This document shows, piece after piece, positions 39,775 through 50,691 of a stretch of DNA of 64,000 nt. This DNA comes from Prorocentrum cordatum (Eukaryota; Sar; Dinophyceae; Prorocentrales; Prorocentraceae). Under the pieces are notes generated by a model, which was given only the letters and a program-made list of their open reading frames with translations, was not told the DNA's origin and did not search any database. The first letter of the stretch is position 1. The number at the start of each line of letters is the position of its first letter. The stretch is from contig CAUYUJ010015727.1 in assembly GCA_963575745.1 (NCBI GenBank), positions 133,320 through 197,319 on the forward strand, written 5' to 3'. The position numbers and the translations under genes were made by a program.

Positions 39775-40500
39775 CCCCAGTGGAGGCCTCTTGGAGCGTC
39801 TTGGGGGCCTCTTGGCGGTCCCGGACGTCTCTTAGAGCGTCTTGGGTGCCTCGGAGAAGACTCTCGGAGGCCTCTTGAAGCGCTCTTGGGAGCCTTGGGA
39901 GCGCTCTCGGAGCCCTCTTGGGCCATCTTGGAGCCATCTTGAGGACTCGGATGGCCATCGGAAGCGAAAAGGCGAGAAAGCCAAAAACATTGATTTCCCT
40001 AAGGTTTTGGAATGATGTTGGCCTCTTCGGGGCCTCCTAAGGGAGGTCTTTGGCCGCTTGGAGCCGTCTTGGAGCGGTTTTGGGGCCTCTTGGAGCACCG
40101 TGGGACCCATCTTGAGGCATCTTGGGATATCTTGTGCCATCTTGGAGGTCATCTTGGGCTCTCCCAGGCGCTCTTGGAGACATCTTAAGCAGTGCCCCCC
40201 CCACCCCAGGAGGCCAAAATGTGACCAACACCCCAGGAATACATGATTTTGACATTCTCGCCGAGGCATCTCGGAGCGTCTTGGGTGCCTCTTGGGAACC
40301 TCTTGGAGGCCTCTTGAAGCGCTCTTGGGAGCCTCTTGGGGGCATCCTGGGGGCCTCTTGGGAGCATCTTGGGGCCACCTCTTAGGGCCCTCTTGGTGCA
40401 CCCTTGGGAGCCTTGGGAGCGCTCGTGGGGCCATCTCGGAGGAGATCGATCAAAGAAGGGGGGGTCCTTAATTAACTCCGCCCCCCCAAGAGGCCTCAAG
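39775..40500 (-). repeat. S1 repeat tract, reverse orientation
   Basis: CTTGGGGGCCTCTTGG and GGCCTCTTGGAGC words, the reverse complement of the 14480 tract, with a T-rich core at 39985-40015 and 40235-40260. Confidence 0.85.
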
Positions 40501-41509
40501 ATCGGGCGTCTGGTGTGTGTCTGGGGCCTCTTGGGGCCCTCAGGGGCGCCGTTCGGCCGCCCTCGTGACCGATTTGGGCCGATTGCCTAGGCCCAGCACG
40601 GGCTTCCAGGAGCTCATGGAAGACCGGGGGGCCTCCTGCAGGGTTTCTGAGGGGCCCTAGAGGACACGGATCCGGGGGTCCCAGGTTTGGGGGGTCCCAC
40701 CCTCCCAGATTGCAAGAATATAGGAAGGGGCATACATGTATACATGCTAGATGTATATACGCATGTGTGTTTCCCTGCGCCTCTCGATTCATAGTTGTAC
40801 GATCATGTGTGCGTGTGTGAATGCGTGTTGTTCTCTTGCTCCCTCTTAGTGCCGAAATTGGGAATGCGTTGCACTTCATTTCTATGTGTGCGTGGATGGG
40901 TTTCAAAGATGTTCCTTGTGTCCATGGTTTTCCGTCACCCACCTTGTAGTATGCGTTCTGGAAGGCTTGCGCTTGAAATGTTGCTGCCATGGGTTTACGA
41001 GCATTTCCCTTTTGTGGAGAGTATTGCACATACTTCCGTGGAGGGCTGACGAATCAGCTCCTCTTGCTGCGGCCACATGAAGCGGCTGAGTGTCTTTGTT
41101 GTTGTTCGTTCTGAGACGCGCATTCTGGAGCCTCGATGCGCCGCGTTCAATTGACGGCTACACTGTTCGCATGTCGTTCCAGAGTGCAAATGACGACGCC
41201 TCGATGTGCGGGATGCGTGTGAGGGCTGCGGCATTGCAGAACAACTCTCAACAGGACCTCAGTTCTGGAAGTCCAGTGCTAGGGCAGCTTGCGAGGCGCA
41301 TTCGTCCTTGCAGATGTGACCATGTCCAGTGCGAATCGCTGGGGAGGGATTGTCAGGATGGGCGTAGATGAGCTTGTCCAGCGCCGTCTAGTTGGTAAAC
41401 ATTTTCGGCCAGGAAATGCAGAGCGCTAGAGCGTCTCGCGCATCGCAATGAAAGGCCATGTGCGTAAATACGCATGCAGGAGTACGTACACATCTTCAGA
41501 CGGTACGCG
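40501..41509. other. lower-GC stretch, no gene seen
   Basis: Close to balanced composition from about 40700. Short frames only, none recognisable. Some words resemble 4230-4330. Confidence 0.4.
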
Positions 41510-41617
41510 GATACTCATATACACATATCTATGTATATATGTGTATATAGAGAGAAGGACGAGAGATAGAGAGGGAAACATGTGTATATATGTATGGAGA
41601 GAGAGAGAGAGAGAGAG

Positions 41618-41702
<85 letters not shown>

Positions 41703-41720
41703 GGCAGGCAGGCAGACAGA
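41510..41720. repeat. (TA)n, (GA)n and (GACA)n microsatellites
   Basis: TATATGTG runs, then GAGAGA, then about 21 GACA units (41625-41715) with three GGCA units at the end. Both strands are open throughout (TDRQ or CLSV repeats) without coding meaning. Confidence 0.95.
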
Positions 41721-42101
41721 CAGAGAGAACACAACACTTGGTGAGAGCGAGAGCGAGATAGTGAAAGAGACCGACGTAGAAATGGACAGACGGACAGATG
41801 GAGACCGAGGGAGAGAGGGCGAGAGAGAGGGATTTACAGTAGTGGGGGATGAAGTGGGAGCGAGAGCAGATCGGAGCGGGGTGGCGGAGCAAAAAGGCCT
41901 GCTTTGGAAAGACGCGACGGGATGGGGTGGGGGGGCGAGGCACCATCACGTTCATCGTCCTCGGCCTCGCAGGAACCCCGCTTTCGCGCCGCTCCGCTGC
42001 GCCTGCTCTGCGCGGCCAGACCCGGCAGCAGGGGGAGATGCCCGGAGCGCCTTGGCCCTTCTTCTCCACCTCTCCACTGGTAGGGCGCGTCGAGCAGGGT
42101 A

Positions 42102-42274
42102 CAGTCAACCCGTGTAGTAAGGATGGGCAGCCTTCCCACGGGTACCCTTGCATCCTTGCCTCCTCGGTCCATCCTTGGCCACTTTCGTTGGCCGCGCCCC
42201 GCTCGAAAAGCTTCGAAATGGGCTCCCAAGGCCCTTGCAACCTTATCGCGCATCCTTACTGTACGGGTTGACTG
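42102..42274. mobile_element. MITE family M3 (CAGTCAACCCGT ends, TA target site)
   Basis: 173 bp. The left end CAGTCAACCCGTGTAGTAAG is mirrored by CTTACTGTACGGGTTGACTG, two mismatches over about 24 bp. TA lies at 42100-42101 and 42275-42276. End sequence and TA target are what pogo/Tigger-type mariner relatives use; that assignment is tentative. No ORF. Confidence 0.85.
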
Positions 42275-42414
42275 TATCGTCTTCGAGGGATGGGGTGGTA
42301 TCTCGCGCCGGGGCGAAGCTGGCGGAAGGGAGACGAGGGCGGCTGCGCCCGAGGAGGTCTGGGCGAAGCCGGGTGGGGGCTGGCGGCTCTAGAATGCGCC
42401 CCCCCCCCCGTTTA

Positions 42415-42574
42415 CCCAGACCCCCTCGAGTAAAGAAAAAAGCACGACTGGGGGCCCTTACCAGGCATCGGGACTGTAAACAAAACGATTCAGGATGAAA
42501 AACCAGTCCTGGGGAATAGGTCGCAACCTCTGGGGGTCGACGTCATGAAACAATCATGACGTCGGGGGTCTGGG
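42415..42574 (+). mobile_element. MITE family M2, TA target site
   Basis: 160 bp, CCCAGACCCCC to GGGGGTCTGGG, with TA at 42413-42414 and 42575-42576. The cleanest demonstration of the family's target site in the window. Confidence 0.9.
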
Positions 42575-42708
42575 TACAGAGGGGTGGACGACAACATGCC
42601 CAGAGCTTTCCAGAGTCGGCCGTCGCCACGGGCCGCCGCGGCGAAGCCGCCGGGAGGCGGCCAGCACCGCGGGGTGCCGAGGATGCGCCCCCTTTTCGAA
42701 CCAGGATA

Positions 42709-42888
42709 CTCCAGATGTCGTAATAAAAGGGAGGGGGTCTGGACCCTCCAAGACAAGCCATTTCAGACCTCCCCCGTGGGAAAACCCTCCAAAACATCGT
42801 CCCCAGATCCCCCCAGGCCCTCCAAGATAGCCTGGAAGAGACCCCCCCCGAAATGAGACCCCCCCTCCCTTTATTACGAAATCTGGAG
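42709..42888. mobile_element. MITE family M1, copy 2, TA target site
   Basis: 180 bp. Left CTCCAGATGTCGTAATAAAA, right TTTATTACGAAATCTGGAG, TA at 42707-42708 and 42889-42890. Third TA-targeting MITE within 800 bp. Confidence 0.9.
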
Positions 42889-43845
42889 TATCCGTCCCTT
42901 TTCTCCTCATCCCTTTTCTCCTCATGCCTCTATTCCTCTTTCATGCTCACCCCTTCCTCCTCCAGTTCTCACACCTGCCCAGCTCGGTCGCACCAGTCGG
43001 AACCGAGCTGAGAGCAAGGAGCGGCGCGTACGCTTCACGGGCCCTTTGTCTTTTGCTTCCAGCCTCTGATCCGAAGGGGCTTAAGCAATCCCCTCCTCGC
43101 GGGCCCCACGCGGCTTGCGAGTGAGCAGAGAGAGCGCGTCTTTGCCGCCGTGCTCGCACTGTTCGAAGGTCGGTGGTCGTCACTGCGGGGCAGCTCTGCA
43201 TCACCGGCAGCGGGCTCCCAGGCCCAAGACGTCACCGCCTGCTGGCCGGGCTGCTGGTCGACAGCACAGTGTTGACGCGGCGAACTTGAGCCCAGCCGAT
43301 GGCCCCCACTTGCCAGTGTTCTCTTTGCATCAGTTTCGGCTCATTGCGCGGAAGAGCGATCTTTCCACGGAGTGATGTGGTGATTGGTTGGCACGCTTGG
43401 ATTGCGAGGATCGGTTCTCCCCCGCGGCCCCCTAACGCCGGTCACCAAAAGTCACTCTTGCCTAGGGTCACTATTGTGTGCAGCCGATTGACGCAAGCTT
43501 TCAAATCGCGAGCGACCTTTCCCAGATATCCCATGTCGTGCGCTCAATCATTACGGGGTCCCTTGATTTCCCAACCCTCTTCCCATGGCTGGCCTTTCAT
43601 CCTGAGTCGTTTTCTTTCCAGCCCCCAAGCTCAGACACGGCCCCAAGATGCCTACAGCGGCCATCGCAATTCTTAACGCTTTGCGCATCCCCACCAGCTT
43701 ACCCAGATACGATGTTCAGAGGAGCTCCCCTAAAACGGGGGGCGTGTCATCATTTGGAGATATCGGGGGCCTGTGTGGGCCAGCCCCCCCCCTGGATGCT
43801 TCCAGGGGTCTCCCAGGGTGTCTGACGAGTGCATCTTAGAAGTAT
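42889..43845. other. no gene seen
   Basis: Unique-looking sequence with short frames. A weak M2 remnant (TTTCATCCTGAGTCGTTTTC) is at 43597. Confidence 0.4.
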
Positions 43846-43849
43846 TTTG

Positions 43850-44400
43850 GGGCGTCTTGAAGTTGCTAGCTCGTGAGGGGCATCTTGGAGCGTCCGGGTG
43901 CTCTTGAAGCTCTCTTGAAACCATTTTGGAAGCGTTTGGGGCTGACTTGGGGGCTTCTAGTGGCCCTCTTGGGGGCCTCGGATACCTTCTTGGGACCATC
44001 TTGGAGGACGTCGATCAAAGAAGACGGGTTCCTCACTTAACGTTGCTCCTCTAGAGTTCGAAAGTCGCCTCGTGGGGCGCCCTTGGGCGCTCTTGGGGGC
44101 GTCTTGAAGTCCTCTTGGGTCTCTCTTGGGGCCCGCTTGGGCCATCTGGGAGCGCCATCTTGAGGCTTTGGAAGCCCATTGGGAGCTAAAGCGTCAGAAG
44201 GCTAGCGTCATGTATATCTTATGGTATTTTTGTATTTGGGGCTCTTGGGGGTCTCCTTGGAAGGCTCCGTAGTCACTTGGACCCGTCTTTGGAGCCATGT
44301 TGGTATTGGGGCACCTTGCAGGCACCATCGGGCCATCTTGGATGTCTCGAGCCATGTTGGAGGCCATCTTGAGCGTTCTGGGGCCATCTTGGACGCTCTG
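43850..44400 (-). repeat. S1 repeat tract, reverse orientation
   Basis: GGGCATCTTGGAGCG, CCTCTTGGGGGCC and CATCTTGG words, with a T-rich core at 44205-44240. Confidence 0.8.
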
Positions 44401-44614
44401 ACCGCTCGGGACCTTGCCCCTCAAGACCAAGGGAGGGGGGGTAAGGGGTGGGGTAAGTCAGCGCTCCATATTTCTATACACCCCCTCCCCCACCCGACCG
44501 GCGACAAACCGAGAACACAAAGAGAACATCCCTTGCCACCCCTTTCGAAAAACAATGCAAAGTGCACTTTGCGGCAAAATCTTGGATCATGTTCGGGACG
44601 GCCCGCAAGCGCAT

Positions 44615-44623
44615 TGTATTATT

Positions 44624-44656
<33 letters not shown>

Positions 44657-44706
44657 GCTGTTGTTGTTGTTGATGTTGGTGGTGGTGGTGGTGGTGGTGG
44701 TGGTGG

Positions 44707-44743
<37 letters not shown>

Positions 44744-44745
44744 GG
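44615..44745. repeat. (TTG)n / (GTG)n microsatellite
   Basis: TTG runs flanking a GTG run. Poly-Leu or poly-Asn frames are artefacts. Confidence 0.95.
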
Positions 44746-44994
44746 AGAGGGTGTTAGCAGATGGTTTGCTGTGGGCAGGGTCACCACCCCTTTCAAGAAG
44801 CAATGCAAGCTGCCTTTCGCGGCTGAATCTGAGTCGTGCGCGGGCACCCTGCGATCACTGGGCACCAGTGTTCGACGGGGACGGCGGGCGTGCTGGCATA
44901 TCGACGGCTGTGCGCAGGCCCACCAGGCATCAGGATGGCCATTCCGCCGCGATTCGACATCTGTGCTCGTCAAGCATGGTGGGGCCGACACGTT

Positions 44995-45200
44995 TCCCGA
45001 GGTGCACGAGCGCGCCTGGCACGCTGTGCGGGTGCCCCGAGCGTGGTGCCCCCCTGCGCGCCTGGAGCACGCGACGCACCTTGGCGCACGCGGAGCACGT
45101 CGCGCATCTGGCGCACCAAGGCGTGCCTGGCACGCTTTGGGGCCATGGGGGCGCTTGGCGCGCCTGGTGCGCGTGGCGCGCCTCGCCCACGCGTCGTGCA
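44995..45200. repeat. degenerate GGCGCAC / GGCACGC repeat
   Basis: Irregular copies of CGCGCCTGGCACGC, GGCGCACGCGGAGC and TTGGCGCACC at 14-20-nt spacing. Frames are open on both strands. Confidence 0.7.
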
Positions 45201-45235
45201 CCTGGGGCCTGTCTTGGTCCCAATAGTCCGGAGGG

Positions 45236-45385
45236 AGAAAAACACAGACACAATTAATCGTCGACTCCCAGGAAAATATGGGAAACCATGGGAAGTGGGG
45301 GGGAAGATAAAGGCCCAGAGCATATGGGAAAATATGGGGATCCCTGTCGTTTGTGTATTTATTTGTGTGTTCCAGGGCCCCTTCA
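45236..45385. repeat. dispersed repeat M10, copy 2
   Basis: Ordered match to 13213-13382 (AAAACACAGACACAA, CCCAGGA, ATGGGAAGTGGGGG, TTTGTGTGTTCCAGGGCCCC). Confidence 0.65.
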
Positions 45386-45804
45386 AATAGCTGCCCGTCG
45401 ACAGACGACCGCTGAATTTGCTGCGACTCGGGTGCTACTTCTGCGTTGGAAGGGGCGGGTGGGAGTTAGTCAACCAGCTTGCCTCTGGGAGAGGTGTCGT
45501 CGCCTCTGCCCCTGCCTTCGTCTTGGACTGGAAGAAGGAACGCTCTGAGCCACCTACGCCCAGAAGGGCTGCTGGGATTATGCCCTGCGCCTTCGAGTGA
45601 TGGAGCACAGTGAGGTCCGAGGGGGCGAAACCTTGCAGCAACGTGGGGGATCCCGGCCAGAGCCCTAGGCCCGACTTGCCTGCGGCAGCCTTCGAGCCGG
45701 GTCGACTCGCGAGGGCCCCTTGGAGCCCGAAGCTGGACGAACGCCTCCAGAACATGAGCATGATTGCTGTGGCCAGACCTCAGGGGATGCCTGGGCTGTT
45801 CTGG

Positions 45805-45997
45805 GGGAGCAAGAAGTGGCATAAACATAAGAACTCGGAGGTCCGCGCGGATTTCTCGGATCGGCGCTGGGGCCCCCCGGCGGCGCCTCCGGCGCCACCC
45901 CTGGCGCGCTCCGCGCGCCAGGGAGGGGGGTCCAGCGCCGATCCGAGAAATCCGCGCGGACCTCCGAGTTGTTATCTTTATGCCACTTTTTGTTCCC
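45805..45997. mobile_element. foldback element, family M4, best-preserved copy
   Basis: Arms of about 70 bp: GGGAGCAAGAAGTGGCATAA, ACTCGGAGGTCCGCGCGG, ATTTCTCGGATCGGCGCTGG on the left are mirrored almost base for base on the right. The centre CCCCCCGGCGGCGCC...TGGCGCGCTCCGCGCGCCAG is itself palindromic. 193 bp, no ORF. Near-identical arms imply recent movement or gene conversion. Confidence 0.88.
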
Positions 45998-46134
45998 TTA
46001 TGTTCGCTCCCGGGGGCTTCGCATGGGGTGCGTTCCGCCCCGACCGTCCGAGACTGCACCCGCTAAGGGCGACTCGTGCCCCCCGGCAGCGGCAGAGACG
46101 GGGCCGCCCTGCCCAGAGCCGGATGTGGTTCGTT

Positions 46135-46575
46135 TCCTCTACCCGGCTCCTCCTCCTCCTCCTCTTCCTCTTCCCTTCTTCTTCCTCCTCCTCCCTCCTC
46201 CCACCTCCTCCCTCCTCCCTCCCCCCCTCCCCTCCTCCCTCCTCCCTCCTCCTCGTCCTCCTCCTCCTCCTCCTCCTCCTCCCCTCCTCCCACCTCCTCC
46301 CTCCTCCCCTCCCCTCTCCCCCTCCCCCTCCTCCCTCCTCCTCGTCCTCCTCCTCCTTCTCCTCCCTCCTCCTCCTCCTCCTCCTCCTCCTCCTCCCTCA
46401 TCCCTCCTCCTCGTCCTCCTCCTCCTCCTCCCTCCTCCCTCATCCCTCATCCCCTCCTCCCTCCTCCTCCTCCCTCCTCCTCCTCCTCCTCCTCCTCCTC
46501 CTCCTCTCCTCCTCCTCCTCCTCCCTCCCTCCTCCTCCCTCCTCCCTCCTCCCTCCTCCCTCCTCCTTCCAGCGA
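46135..46575. repeat. (TCC)n pyrimidine microsatellite
   Basis: 440 bp of CTCCTC, TCCCTCC and CCCTCC words. Poly-Ser/Leu/Pro and poly-Gly/Glu frames are artefacts. Confidence 0.97.
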
Positions 46576-46734
46576 GGTAGGCTGCCGGGAGTCCTGCCCG
46601 TGGCGACGGGCAGCCACCCAGTGTGTCAACCGCGCAGGACGACCCAGGCCTCCGTTGTCGCGGGCTCTTGCTCGCAGCTTCCCCTCCCCGGGGGGCTCGA
46701 CCCGTTCCCTGTGCAGTGGACACCTTGTCTCCAG

Positions 46735-46855
46735 TGTGCCCTGGGTTTCTTTGGTTTCAATGGCTCCCACGCCAGAGGTCACTGGACGCCCTGGGGTCTC
46801 AGGGTTGGGTTTCTTGTGGAGGGTTTCTTGTGGTCGAGCTCCTTCTGTAAGGCCT
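46735..46855. repeat. dispersed repeat (CTGGGTTTCTTTGG family)
   Basis: TGCCCTGGGTTTCTTTGG, CGCCCTGGGGTCTCAGGGTT and TTTCTTGTGGTCGAGCTCCT, as at 5000 and 21250. 46856-47660 shows no supported gene, although 47570-47650 is protein-like 5' of the next exon (TSLEEAFGSLAVALAEP). Confidence 0.65.
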
Positions 46856-47664
46856 GCTTCTCATCCCGAGTCTCCGCCGCAAGCAAATATACACAGGCAC
46901 CCTCTAATGGATTTCCCCAGGGCGTTCGGGGGTGGCGGTGCATAAATCACCGCTGAGATCCAGCGACGTCGTACACCGCCGCCCTCCCTGAAGGTACACG
47001 CAAAGTTCGTGGGAAGGCGTCTGCGTATGTATTTTCGTGGCGTGGGGCTGCCCTCTGACAGCTCAATGCCCCCGCGAGGGGCCCCACAGGCCGAAAATGG
47101 CCAGAGGCTCCCGTCGTGCTTTTGCGAGGAGGCGACGGCATGTTGCCCGCCGCCCCATCTGAGGATGGCCATGCTTCTCTCCGATCGCCCCGGGCGCTGC
47201 CCCCCCCCCCCCCTCGGCAGCTTGCAGTGTCCCGCGCACCTTGCGAGCACCCCAGCTCTCAGTGCCCGAGGCCGCTTGCTTGCGCGCTGCTCGTGGCGTA
47301 GACCCCACACGCCCGAGGCCAACGGAGGAAGAAGCACCCGGACCCGACCCCCAGACAGCCCTGCCCCGTTCGATTCCTTCTCCGGCCGCGCTTGCTGATG
47401 ATTCTCAGGGTGGACTCTCTGCTCTCTGTGCGGCCCCCCACCGCTTGACCGCCTCTGCGGCCGCCACCTCCTCGTCCAGCTGTCTTTGTGTGCACATCGT
47501 CGGGCGCGGCCCGCTGGCTACTCGAACGCGCCAGCGTCCGCTCTCGCTGCGGAAAACAGAAAAAGAACCAAAAACCTCTCTCGAGGAGGCCTTCGGGAGC
47601 CTCGCAGTGGCACTGGCCGAGCCGATTGCTCCCTCGAACGCCGCTCGGCCGCGGCGGTCGCGGC

Positions 47665-47784
47665 ATGGCGCCCGCGGACGGGCCGGCGCTGGATTGGCTC
47701 CTCACGGCGGGGACGCAGGCGGAGGCCGCTATTGGGGACAGGCTGCTTCCGGCGCTGTCTGCGGAGGACCCGCGGGTGGTTAAG
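47665..47784 (+). CDS. probable first exon, unknown protein
   Basis: ATG at 47665 (GCGGCATGGCGCC) opens 40 codons, reading MAPADGPALDWLLTAGTQAE and ending SAEDPRVVK. Third positions are mostly G or C and the composition is natural. It ends AAG followed by GACCCAAGACCC, so the donor would be GA, and the MITE of family M2 begins at that donor. No second exon was identified, so function is unknown. Confidence 0.42.
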
Positions 47785-47785
47785 G

Positions 47786-47975
47786 ACCCAAGACCCTTTC
47801 GACTCATGACAGGAAACCACGACGGACGCTTTTTCTCAATTCTCAGCCTCTGGGAGCCCTTACCGGGTCTCGGGACTGTCAAAGAACGGCTCAGGATGAA
47901 AAACCGGTCCTGGGGAATGGGTCGATACTTTGGAGGTCGATTTCATGAAGAAAGTATGACGTCCTGGGTTTGGGG
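47786..47975 (+). mobile_element. MITE family M2 immediately after an exon
   Basis: CCCAAGACCC at the left and GTCCTGGGTTTGGGG at the right are eroded M2 ends. The interior has CTCAGCCTCTGGGAGCCC, ACGGCTCAGGATGAAAAACC and GGTCGATTTCATGAAG. It begins within two bases of the proposed GA donor. Confidence 0.75.
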
Positions 47976-48090
47976 ACGGGGGGATGCGCGCTCCACCTGG
48001 TGAGGCTTCGGGAGGTGGCGCACAGACAGCCCCCCCCCCTCCCCAAGGTGGTAGTCTTGGCTGGCCTCGGCAGGCCCCTCGAATAGTCAC

Positions 48091-48258
48091 TGGCCTCAAC
48101 AGGCCCCCCGCGTAAGTCCAGGGAGCACCCCTGGCACCCCTGGGGCGCTCCGCGCCCCAGGGCCCTGGGTGTCAAGACTGCCCTGGGCCCTGGGCTGTTC
48201 GGGGGGACTGTTGAGGCCAGCTGTGCGTACGCGGGGGGGGGGCCTGTGGAGGCCAGCC
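48091..48258. mobile_element. foldback element (CTGGCCTCAACAGGCCCCCC)
   Basis: The left arm CTGGCCTCAACAGGCCCCCC then GCGTA is mirrored by GTACGC, a G run and CCTGTGGAGGCCAG. The centre contains GGGGCGCTCCGCGCCCC. Confidence 0.75.
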
Positions 48259-48267
48259 GCCCGGGAC

Positions 48268-48331
48268 TAGGAGGAGGAGGAGGAGGAGGAGGAGGAGGAG
48301 GAGGAGGAGGAGGAGGAGGAGGAGGAGGAGG
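48268..48331. repeat. (GGA)n microsatellite
   Basis: About 20 GGA triplets directly after the foldback element. Confidence 0.96.
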
Positions 48332-48594
48332 CCTCACCGTTCACGGCGGGGTGCCACCTCCGGTGGTCTGCGGCTCCCAGGTGGGGTCCGAGCAGATGGG
48401 GTCGGGGGATCGCGCCGAATCGCCGATGCATCGGCAAGGCGGCTCGATGCATCGGCGCTGCGGCGCTGCGAGCAGGCAATAACACGACGGCAGCGACGGA
48501 TGTCTGGAATGTGTGTGTGTGTATGTGTGTATGTGCCGGGGTAGTGAAGTCTCCCAGATCCCATGCCCATTCTTGTTTTTTTCCACAACACGCG

Positions 48595-48740
48595 GGTCCA
48601 ACGGATCTTGCTGCATGCAACTGGTTTCGGTCCCGCCGCTGAAAGCCTTCCTCGATGCATTGGGCCCTGGAGCGCCGGGAGGTGCCGCGGAGATCATCTG
48701 CGTGAGCTGAGTTGCTAACCCCCACCCCTTTTCGGCGGCG
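48595..48740. repeat. MITE family M5, core only
   Basis: CTTGCTGCATGCAACTGGTTTC, TCCTCGATGCATTGGGCCC and GCGCCGGGAGGTGCC match copies 1 and 2; the G/C-run ends are lost. Confidence 0.65.
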
Positions 48741-50500
48741 CGCCAACTGGGGAAGGCAGCGGGGCCCGGCCTTGTCAGAAGGCTCACAGGGCCCACGACC
48801 TTCTAAGAGAGCCGCCGCCGTCGGAGAGCGCCCGCCCCCCTCTAACACCTCCCCTCTCGGCGCGCCGCCGTGCTTGACACTCTCTCCCACCCCCCCTGAC
48901 CTGAAGCACGTCCCCCGCCCCCCCCCCCTCGGCCACAATGCACTGAGCCCTTCTCTTCCCCTCCCACCCTCTTCGGCACACCCTGCAGGACGCGGCGGCC
49001 GTGCGGCGCATCTCCCCTGACCTTCCATGGAGGGCTACCCCAGCGGCACCACGGCAGTTCTGAGTTTTTTAGCGTCTTCAGCCGATGTTCATCTCCGTTG
49101 ACATGAGTTATTGTAAGTCCTGGCGCACTTCCCCAGTTTCGGCTCTTTGGGGTCGTCATCGGGCCCCAGGGACATCCAATTCGGAACTGGCACGAAACAT
49201 TGTCTCTGGGGAAGGGGTCGGGAGCTCCAGCTGGGCCGCGCATTGAAAAACAGCACATCCTCAGGCGCCAGGGTTCTGCAGCAGTCCAGGCAGGTCTGTG
49301 AGTCTGGAGCCTTTTTGCTGCACCCTGGAAGGTCAGGGGTCTCGGAGGACGCCAACCGTCGGCCTCGCCGATCCCCGCCGGGCCGACCCCGGTCCGTCGC
49401 TCGAGGTTCTCGGGCGCTCTCGGCGGGCCTCGGAGGCGTGCCAGCCTCGGGGTGGCGTACTCGGCTCTGTGCCGCAGGGCGCCCAAGCCAGCGCCTGGCT
49501 GAGTTCCTGCTGGTTTGGGATGTCCCCTGGACTTGTGTGTTAACATTGGCTGCTGGCGGCCACCGCCAGCCCGTCGGCGAAAGTGCTTCCTGGGACCGCG
49601 TCTGGGCCGCTGCCCAGATTGTTGATATCCAGTTTTGGCCCGAAGTGCTGCCCGAAAGGGTGCCCGACGTCTTTGTCCTAGATTTTGGCCGTCCACATGC
49701 AGCTGGCCGGCATGCGAGCCGTCGACAATGCGGGCAAGGCTTTCGGGCATCCTTTCGGGCAGAAGGCGGGCACGAATGCGGGCAGGATCCGGGGCAGCCA
49801 ACCAGGCATGGCATGACATGCGTGTTCTCTCTGGCAAGCGAGGTGTTTCGAACAGCAGTTCGGCAGCGTTCGGTAGGTGATTCGGGCAGCACCAGGCGGG
49901 GGTTCGGGGCAAGGTTCGGGCTAGGCTCTCGCACCCGAGGCCAAAAGAGGTGTGAGTGGTGCTATCTTGCAGCTGCGCCTCGCCGAGGGCGTTTCGCGAG
50001 TGCCTGGATCGTCCCGAACGGCCGCCAGAGACCCGGGTTATGACTCGAAAGCCGGACCTTCGCGTCGTCGGTTCAGAGAAGGGAAGACTGCCGATACCTT
50101 TGTCCATCACTCGTCGCCGCTGCTGGGTCGCCTCGAAGTGCTAGTCAGAATGCGCCCCAGGAGAGGCCTCGGGAGGTATCGGTATCATTGTGCTCCCCGA
50201 CAGCTTGCACGTATGGGCCCCTGGCCGGTGCATGTGCTTTCCTCGGCAAGGCAGGAGGGCGTATGCATTGGTCCTGGGCCCTTGGTGGTCCCTGCCAGGA
50301 TCAGTCCGGGGACGCCGAGACAGGGCTCAGCGCTTACGGGGGTGAGCACAGCCCCCCTCCGACCCGCTCTGGCTGACCCAGGCTTGGGAGCCACCCCTGA
50401 TGACGCCCTCCGCTGAGTTCGAGGCGGGGCTGGGTTCGCGGCATGGCCCCGGGCTGCCCGGGGCTTGCGCGCACCCGAGCCAGCGGGTCCCCGCTCGGTG
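48741..50500. other. no gene called; upstream of aminoacylase
   Basis: Open frames compete on both strands. 49620-49930 is rich in TTCGGGCA and TGCCCGAA words. 49135-49230 contains an M2-like remnant (CAGGGACATCC, GGGGAAGGGGTCG). The missing first exon of the aminoacylase should lie here or further upstream. Confidence 0.4.
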
Positions 50501-50504
50501 AGTT

Positions 50505-50672
50505 GGCCAGACCACCCCAACCCAACCCGAAGGCACCCGTTTGACCTCCATTCCCAGTGGGGGGGGGGTCGTCGGAGAACACTTACAAGAACACACGAGT
50601 GCAACCCTCCCCCCCAAGCCGGAATTGGGGTCTTCGGGCTCGGTTGGGGTGGTCTGGTGGGTGGCCCGTTTG
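50505..50672. repeat. imperfect inverted repeat with about 30-bp arms
   Basis: CCAGACCACCCCAACC at 50508 mirrors GGTTGGGGTGGTCTGG at 50642, with GGGTTCGG-type continuation. A related word (ACCAAACCACCCTAAAACCC) is at 13770. It lies just before the first visible aminoacylase exon, so probably in its intron. Confidence 0.7.
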
Positions 50673-50691
50673 AGGGTTGACGTCCCCCGAG

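Noticed and set aside
41426-41744. Frames through the GACA repeat that look like Cys-Leu-Ser-Val or Thr-Asp-Arg-Gln repeat proteins
   Set aside because: A tetranucleotide repeat has a 12-nt reading period and is open in every frame.
46063-46956. Frames up to 448 codons across the TCC tract
   Set aside because: Poly-Ser/Leu/Pro or poly-Gly/Glu from a microsatellite.
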